Assembly: GCF_024172165.1 (NCBI RefSeq) | Contig: NZ_JAMZEB010000002.1 | Location: forward strand, 8,406,501-8,470,500 | Length of the DNA: 64,000 bases | Source: Nonomuraea thailandensis | Lineage (GTDB): Bacteria; Actinomycetota; Actinomycetes; Streptosporangiales; Streptosporangiaceae | Direction: 5' to 3' | Shown here: positions 58,667 through 64,000 of the stretch, in pieces | Position numbering within the stretch: the stretch's first letter is position 1 | Layout: each line of letters begins with the position of its first letter | Notes under the pieces: generated by a model | The model's input: the letters and a program-made list of their open reading frames with translations, nothing else | Told to the model about the DNA's origin: nothing | The model's database searches: none | Made by a program: the position numbers and the translations under genes

Positions 58667-58700
58667 CCCCGTGACCAGGCACGGCTGTTGCTGCTGAGGC

Positions 58701-58737
58701 GTTTGAGGTTGACAGCCCACGGTTAGGTTTTCGGGGA
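58701..58737 (+). promoter_or_regulatory. Promoter suggesting a leaderless betaine operon mRNA
   Basis: GTTTGA at 58701-58706, 17-bp spacer, TAGGTT at 58724-58729; the ATG at 58737 lies where transcription should begin. No Shine-Dalgarno at proper spacing (only gggg touching the ATG). A TTGACA at 58709-58714 has no -10 at suitable distance. Confidence 0.45.
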
Positions 58738-59390
58738 TGAACCTGTGGGAGTACGTCGAGGATCGATGGGACCTCATCGCCTTCGAGACCGTGCAGCACG
58801 CCAGCATGGTCGCGCAGTGCGTGCTGGTCGCGGCCGTCCTCGGCGTGCTCATCGGCGTGGCCACCTACCGCCGCCCCAGGCCCTCGGCGTTCGCCACGTC
58901 GGCCGCCGGCGTGGTGTTCACGATCCCGTCGCTGGCCATGCTCGGCCTGCTGATCCCCCCACTCGGCCTCGGCGTGGCGCCCAGCGTGACGGCGATCGTG
59001 CTGTACGCGCTGCTGCCGATCATCCGCAACACCGTCGTCGGCCTGCGCGGCGTGGATCCGATGCTGGTCGACGCCGCCCGCGGCATCGGCATGAGCCGCC
59101 GCAGGTCGCTCACCAGGGTGGAGCTCCCGCTGGCCTGGCCGGTGATCCTGACCGGCATCCGGGTCGCCACGCAGCTCGCGATGGGCATCGGCGCCGTGGC
59201 CGCGTACGTCTCCGGCCCCGGCCTCGGCGAGCAGATCTTCTCGGGCCTGGCCAGGCTGGGCGGCGCGAACGCGGTCAACTCCACCCTGACCGGCACGATC
59301 GGCGTGGCGATCCTGGCGCTCCTCTTCGACGGCTTCTTCGTCCTGCTCGGCCGGTTCACCACGCCGGGGAGGGGGGTCGCCCGTGCCTGA
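58737..59390 (+). CDS. OpuC-type glycine betaine/choline ABC permease 1
   Basis: 217 residues, five TM segments. OpuCB-like: YRRPRPSAFATSAAGVVFTIPSLAMLGLLIPPLGLG, LLPIIRNTVVGLRGVDPMLVDAARGIGMSRRRSLTRVELPLA, GLGEQIFSGL. Osmoprotectant uptake; works with a second permease, an ATPase and a binding protein encoded next. Overlaps the ATPase gene by 8 bp. Confidence 0.9.
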   Translation: MNLWEYVEDRWDLIAFETVQHASMVAQCVLVAAVLGVLIGVATYRRPRPSAFATSAAGVVFTIPSLAMLGLLIPPLGLGVAPSVTAIVLYALLPIIRNTVVGLRGVDPMLVDAARGIGMSRRRSLTRVELPLAWPVILTGIRVATQLAMGIGAVAAYVSGPGLGEQIFSGLARLGGANAVNSTLTGTIGVAILALLFDGFFVLLGRFTTPGRGVARA

Positions 59391-60558
59391 CCAGGCCACC
59401 GGCGGCGTGCCGATCGAGCTGCGGAAGGTCACCAAGGCGTTCCCCGGCGGCGGCGAGCCGGCCGTACAGGAGCTGGACCTGAACATCCCGGCAGGCGAGA
59501 TCGTGGTCCTGCTCGGGCCTTCGGGCTGCGGCAAGACGACCACCATGCGCATGATCAACCGCCTGATCGAGCCGACCTCGGGCGACATCCTCATCGGCGG
59601 CCAGAGCTCCCGCGACATCGACCCCGACCGCCTGCGCAGGCACATCGGCTACGTGATCCAGCAGGCCGGCCTGTTCCCGCACATGACGGTGGCCGCCAAC
59701 ATCGCCCAGGTCCCGAAGATGCTCGGCTGGGACCGCAGGCGCATCGCCGAGCGCGTGGACGAGCTGCTCACGCTGGTGGGCCTGGAGCCCGGCCGGTTCC
59801 GCGACAACTACCCGCGCCGGCTGTCCGGCGGCCAGCAGCAGCGCGTCGGCGTGGCCAGAGCCCTGGCCGCCGACCCGCCCGTGCTGCTGATGGACGAGCC
59901 GTTCGGCGCGCTCGACCCCATCAGCCGCGAGCGCATCCAGGACGAGCTGCTGCGCCTGCAGGAAGAGCTGGCCAAGACCATCGTGTTCGTCACCCACGAC
60001 GTGGACGAGGCGCTCAAGATCGGCGACCACATCGCGATCATGCAGCGGCCCGGCCACGTCGTGCAGTACGCCAGACCGGCCGAGATCCTCACGAACCCGG
60101 CCAGCGAGTACGTCGAGCAGTTCCTCGGCGGCGGCTCCTCCATGCGGCTGCTGCGCCTGACCCAGGTGGGCGACATCGAGCTGGACCAGGTGCCGTACGC
60201 GACGGAGGACATGGACGCGCGCGACCTGGTGCGCGAGGTCGAGCTCGACGGCCGCGGCTACGCGCTGGTCCTCGACGGCATGCGCCGCCCGCTCAGGTGG
60301 GTCGCCCAGAGCGACCTGGAAGGCATCATCGGCCCGGTCGGCACGGCGGGCGAGCCCATCGCCGGCTCGATCGGCCACCGCATGACGCTGCAGGACGCCC
60401 TGGAGACCCTGCTCAACGCCGACACCGACTTCCTGCCGGTGCTCGGCAGGCGCAGGGCGTACGCCGGCGCGCTGTCGCTGGCCACGGTGCAGAACGCGAT
60501 CCAGAGCATCAAGGCCCGCGAGCGGGAGCGCCGCCTGCGCAGGGGCGAGCCGCAGTGA
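59383..60558 (+). CDS. Glycine betaine/choline ABC ATPase (OpuCA/ProV type)
   Basis: 391 residues from GTG 59383. Walker A GPSGCGKTT, IQQAGLFPHMTV, signature LSGGQ, Walker B LLMDEPFGALDP, VTHDVDEAL. C-terminal CBS pair (~275-375: YALVLDGMRRPLRWVAQSDLEG; ADTDFLPVLGRRRAYAGALSLATVQ) which in OpuA-type transporters senses ionic strength. Overlaps the next permease by 4 bp. Confidence 0.92.
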   Translation: MPDQATGGVPIELRKVTKAFPGGGEPAVQELDLNIPAGEIVVLLGPSGCGKTTTMRMINRLIEPTSGDILIGGQSSRDIDPDRLRRHIGYVIQQAGLFPHMTVAANIAQVPKMLGWDRRRIAERVDELLTLVGLEPGRFRDNYPRRLSGGQQQRVGVARALAADPPVLLMDEPFGALDPISRERIQDELLRLQEELAKTIVFVTHDVDEALKIGDHIAIMQRPGHVVQYARPAEILTNPASEYVEQFLGGGSSMRLLRLTQVGDIELDQVPYATEDMDARDLVREVELDGRGYALVLDGMRRPLRWVAQSDLEGIIGPVGTAGEPIAGSIGHRMTLQDALETLLNADTDFLPVLGRRRAYAGALSLATVQNAIQSIKARERERRLRRGEPQ

Positions 60559-61331
60559 CGGTCGAGAGCGCGGCGGCCAGGGAGGCCACCACTCCCGAGC
60601 CGCGGATCGGGCGGTCGTGGCACGTGTTCCTGCCGCCGCTGTGCTACCTGCTCATCGGCGTGGCGATGGTCGTCTACACGCAGGTGGCGCCGCTCGACAG
60701 CATCGAGCGGGGCTCGCTGAACCTGACGTTCCTGCTCAGGCGCACGTGGGAGCACATCCAGCTCGTGTTCTTCTCGACGGTGCTGGTGCTGGTGGTGGCG
60801 CTGCCGCTGGGCGTGCTGCTGACCCGGCGGGCGCTGCGCAGGGCGACGCCCGTCGTGCTGTCCCTGGTGAACCTGGGCCAGGCCACTCCGGCGGTGGGCC
60901 TGGTGGTGCTGCTGGCGGTGCTGTTCAGCATCGGGTTCTGGACGGCGGTGGTCGCGCTGTTCGCCTACAGCCTGCTGCCCACGCTGCGCAACACGATGGT
61001 GGGCATCGAGCAGGTGGACCCGCGGCTGGTGGACGCCGGACGGGGCATCGGCATGTCGGCGGCCGGGGTGCTGTTCAAGGTGGAGCTGCCGATGGCGGTG
61101 CCGGTGATCCTGTCGGGAGTGCGGACCACGCTGGTGCTGAACGTGGGCACGGCGGGCATCGCGGCGTTCATCGGCTCCGGCGGGCTCGGCGACCTGATCA
61201 CCGCGGGGGTGAGCACGCAGCGCAACCTCGTCCTGATCACGGGATGCGTGCTGATCGCGGTGCTGGCGCTGCTCATCGACTGGCTGGGCGGCCTCGCGCA
61301 GCGGTACCTGTCGCCGAAGGGGCTCTCGTGA
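60555..61331 (+). CDS. OpuC-type glycine betaine/choline ABC permease 2
   Basis: 258 residues from GTG 60555 (GTGA overlap). Basic-acidic N-terminus, then six TM segments; LRNTMVGIEQVDPRLVDAGRGIGMSAAGVLFKVELPMAVPVILSGVR is the same EAA-type loop as in permease 1; GLGDLITAGVS near the end. Overlaps the binding-protein gene by 4 bp. Confidence 0.9.
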   Translation: MTVESAAAREATTPEPRIGRSWHVFLPPLCYLLIGVAMVVYTQVAPLDSIERGSLNLTFLLRRTWEHIQLVFFSTVLVLVVALPLGVLLTRRALRRATPVVLSLVNLGQATPAVGLVVLLAVLFSIGFWTAVVALFAYSLLPTLRNTMVGIEQVDPRLVDAGRGIGMSAAGVLFKVELPMAVPVILSGVRTTLVLNVGTAGIAAFIGSGGLGDLITAGVSTQRNLVLITGCVLIAVLALLIDWLGGLAQRYLSPKGLS

Positions 61332-62284
61332 GGGTGCTCATGGCGGCGCTGCTGCTCGTCGCGGTCACGGCGTGCGGGCTGCGGCCGGCGTCGTCGTTCG
61401 TGCCGCCGGTCGAGCCGGGCAGCATCCGGCCGGTGCCCGGCCTCGAAGGCGCGCGGATCCGGGTGACGTCGAAGGAGTTCACGGAGCAGCTCGTCCTGGG
61501 CAAGATCGCCGTGCTGGCCCTCACCGCCGCCGGCGCGGACGTGGCCGACCAGACGAACGTGCAGGGCAGCGTGAACGCCCGCGCCTCGCTGACCAGGGGC
61601 GACGCCGACCTGATGTGGGAGTACACCGGCACCGGCTGGATCACCTACCTCGGCCAGGCCAGGCCGATCCCGGATCCCGCACGGCAGTACGAGGCCGTAC
61701 GCGACCTGGACCTGCGCGAGAACGGCATCGTCTGGCTGCCTCCGGCCCCGCTGAACAACAGCTACACGATCGGCGTCACGCGGGCCACGGCCGAGAGGTA
61801 CGGGCTGAGGAAGATCTCGGACCTGACGAAGATCCCCGTGGCGCAGCGCACGTTCTGCGTCGACCACGAGACCTTCGGCCGTGACGACGGCTTCCTCGGC
61901 ATGCTCAGGGGCTACGGGCTGACCTACGGCAAGGACGTCCCGCGGGGGAACGTGCGCAGGGTGTCGGTCGGCGTCCTGTACAACTCGGTCGCCAGCGGCC
62001 AGTGCGCGCTCGGCATGGTCACCACGACCGACGGCCGGATCAAGGCCCTCGACCTGGTCCTGCTGGAGGACGACAGGCACTTCTTCCCGCTCTACAACGC
62101 GGCGGTGACCCTGCGCCGCCCTGTCGCCGACGCGCATCCGGAGATCGCCAGGATCTTCGCGCCGATCAGCGCGAAGCTGACCGACGACGTGATCCGCGCC
62201 CTCAACGCCCAGGTGGACGTGGACGGCGACGTGCCCGTGCTGGTGGCCCGCGACTGGCTCCGGTCACAGGGTTTCGTGAAATAG
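61328..62284 (+). CDS. Glycine betaine/choline-binding lipoprotein (OpuCC type)
   Basis: 318 residues from GTG 61328. Signal peptide with lipobox VTAC (13-16). IRVTSKEFTEQLVLGKIAVLALTAAG, GSVNARASLTRGDADLMWEYTGTGWITYLG and GMVTTTDGRIKALDLVLLEDDRHFFPLYNAAVTLR are OpuAC/OsmX-type ligand-site segments; the aromatic cage is likely Tyr and Trp from WEYTGTGW. Last gene of the four-gene operon. Confidence 0.92.
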   Translation: MRVLMAALLLVAVTACGLRPASSFVPPVEPGSIRPVPGLEGARIRVTSKEFTEQLVLGKIAVLALTAAGADVADQTNVQGSVNARASLTRGDADLMWEYTGTGWITYLGQARPIPDPARQYEAVRDLDLRENGIVWLPPAPLNNSYTIGVTRATAERYGLRKISDLTKIPVAQRTFCVDHETFGRDDGFLGMLRGYGLTYGKDVPRGNVRRVSVGVLYNSVASGQCALGMVTTTDGRIKALDLVLLEDDRHFFPLYNAAVTLRRPVADAHPEIARIFAPISAKLTDDVIRALNAQVDVDGDVPVLVARDWLRSQGFVK

Positions 62285-62324
62285 CTGACGTTAGGCATAC
62301 CCGGCCAGGGGCAGGCCGCTGGAC

Positions 62325-63176
62325 ATGTCGCAAACACCACCACCCCAGAACCAGCCCTATCCGGGCCACACCGGCGAGATGGCCCCCGAGCCGCGCGACG
62401 AGATGCGCGACTACGTGGGCCGTGACCTGCTCAGCGGCAAGAAGGCGCTGATCACCGGCGGCGACTCGGGCATCGGCCGGGCCGTCGCGGTGGCGTTCGC
62501 CAAGGAGGGCGCGGACGTCGCGATCGCCTACCTGAGCGAGCACGAGGACGCCGCGCACACCCGCAAGCTGGTCGAGGAGGCCGGGCGGCGCTGCGTGCTG
62601 CTGCCCGGCGACCTGGGCGACCGCGCCCACTGCGCCTCGGTGGTGGAGCAGGCGGTGTCCGAGCTGGGCGGCCTGGACGTGCTGGTGAACAACGTGGCCT
62701 ACCAGGAGCCCGTGAGCGGCCTGGAGGAGCTGGACGACGAGCAGTGGCAGCACACGTTCGCGGTCAACATCCACAGCTACTACCGCGTCACGAAGGCCGC
62801 GCTCCCGCATCTGCGCGAGGGCTCGGCCATCGTGAACACCTCCTCGATCAACGGCCTGCGCGGCAACAAGTCGCTCATCGACTACGCCGCCACCAAGGGC
62901 GCCATCAACGCCTTCACCTACTCCATGGCCCAGAACCTGGTCGAGCGCGGCATCCGGATCAACGCCGTCGCCCCGGGACCGGTGTGGACGCCGCTGATCC
63001 CGGCGACCATGCCCGAGGAGAAGGTGGAGAAGTTCGGCGAGCACGTGCCGATGGGGCGGCCGGCCGATCCGGACGAGATCGCCCCTTCGTACGTGTTCTT
63101 CGCCTCGAACCGGCTGTCGTCGTACTACACGGGCGAGGTGCTCGCCCCGATCGGCGGCGAGACGCTGCCGGGTTAG
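62325..63176 (+). CDS. Short-chain dehydrogenase/reductase (YghA-like)
   Basis: 283 residues. N-terminal lead PPPQNQPYPGHTGEMAPEPRDEMRDYVGRDLLSGKKALITGG is typical of the YghA/general-stress SDR group. TGGDSGIG, NNVAYQE, Ser in NTSSING, Tyr-Ala-Ala-Thr-Lys, ending YTGEVLAPIGGETLPG. Often found near osmotic-stress genes, fitting the betaine operon 40 bp upstream. Overlaps the stop of the frameshifted gene on the other strand. Confidence 0.9.
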   Translation: MSQTPPPQNQPYPGHTGEMAPEPRDEMRDYVGRDLLSGKKALITGGDSGIGRAVAVAFAKEGADVAIAYLSEHEDAAHTRKLVEEAGRRCVLLPGDLGDRAHCASVVEQAVSELGGLDVLVNNVAYQEPVSGLEELDDEQWQHTFAVNIHSYYRVTKAALPHLREGSAIVNTSSINGLRGNKSLIDYAATKGAINAFTYSMAQNLVERGIRINAVAPGPVWTPLIPATMPEEKVEKFGEHVPMGRPADPDEIAPSYVFFASNRLSSYYTGEVLAPIGGETLPG

Positions 63177-63345
63177 GCCCGGCCCGCGTCCTTGATGGAC
63201 ACGATCGAGGCGGTCCGGAACTTCTTGTGGCCCTTGCCGTCACCGCCGACGGTGGCCGTGGCACCCCCCGGTGGACGTCCGCGGCGGCCGGGGTGGCGGC
63301 GAGCCCTATGACGACGACGGCCGCCGCACGAGTGCTGATCAACAC
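63173..63345 (-). pseudogene. Small exported protein with a single-base frameshift
   Basis: GTG at 63345 with gagagga 7 bp upstream opens a signal peptide: LISTRAAAVVVIGLAATPAAADVHRG. After the six-C run at 63264-63269 the sensible reading continues in another frame, GATATVGGDGKGHKKFRTASIVSIKDAGRA, ending at 63173. One more C in the run would join both parts into one ~57-residue secreted protein. Either a real frameshift or a homopolymer sequencing error. The rest of this 309-bp gap between the SDR and thiC (63346-63485) shows no other gene. Confidence 0.5.
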
Positions 63346-63485
63346 GAGAGATCCTCTCTGCTGGTGGTCGTGGGAGGCGTCCCGGCGCCACTGCCGCGCC
63401 GGGCCACCTGTCACGCTGCCACCGGAAGAGCCGGAAACCACGTCATCTTTGTCCAGGCCTGCGGCTTCGGACATTGGACAATGCG

Positions 63486-64000
<515 letters not shown>

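Overview
The window is 64 kb of GC-rich, densely packed chromosomal DNA from a filamentous-type actinobacterium. GTG and TTG starts are frequent, neighbouring genes often overlap by 4 bp (ATGA or GTGA), and many families are typical of actinomycetes: SigE-type sigma factor, DUF6879-like protein, CUT1 sugar transporters without their own ATPase, and VTC/DUF4956. A Streptosporangiales host (Nonomuraea-like) is my best inference, but the sequence alone does not prove it. I saw no tRNA, rRNA, CRISPR array, insertion sequence or prophage. The window opens inside one gene and closes inside thiC.

Layout. 1-2 kb: end of a secreted or membrane protein, then a divergent HxlR regulator and aldo/keto reductase pair. 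2.1-7.7 kb: LacI regulator divergent from a CUT1 sugar transporter (binding protein, two permeases) and a GH5 glycosidase, with two CGAA-N-TTCG operators around the promoter. 7.85-14.6 kb: an unbroken, translationally coupled run of the uncharacterised STM4015-STM4014-STM4013-STM4012-STM4011 families. The leucine-rich-repeat member STM4015 is present three times, followed by an ATP-grasp enzyme, an alkaline-phosphatase-fold hydrolase and two radical SAM enzymes. This is the best candidate for an undescribed system. 14.7-16.4 kb: SigE-family sigma factor with a membrane-anchored partner. 16.4-19.5 kb: DUF6745-like protein with a small coupled partner, and a DUF4434-like exported protein. 19.6-20.4 kb: an SDR. 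20.5-26.5 kb: a GlpSTPQV-like (glycerol-type) ABC operon with two complementary, half-degenerate ATPases and a DUF2160 membrane protein.

26.6-38.2 kb is a sugar-acid locus. A LacI regulator sits between two divergent operons: permease-permease-binding protein-Gfo/Idh/MocA-esterase on the minus strand, and NAD-dependent epimerase/dehydrogenase, KdgD-type dehydratase, enolase-superfamily dehydratase and a Gfo/Idh/MocA-DUF6807 fusion on the plus strand. Matching operator-like sequences lie on both sides of the regulator. 38.2-45.7 kb: TetR regulator, a perfect 30-bp palindrome, then a peptide-type ABC operon with a fused permease-ATPase and a terminal acyl-CoA dehydrogenase.

45.7-49.8 kb: MarR-like regulator with a tiny membrane ORF, DUF6879-like protein, XRE-cupin regulator divergent from a thioredoxin-reductase-like flavoprotein and an MFS exporter. 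49.8-57.8 kb, all minus: class A penicillin-binding protein, DUF6891-like protein, VTC-domain and DUF4956 proteins, and a two-component system preceded by an acidic exported protein. 57.9-63.2 kb: SDR, a complete OpuC-type glycine betaine/choline ABC operon and another SDR. 63.2-64 kb: a frameshifted small exported protein and the 3' end of thiC.
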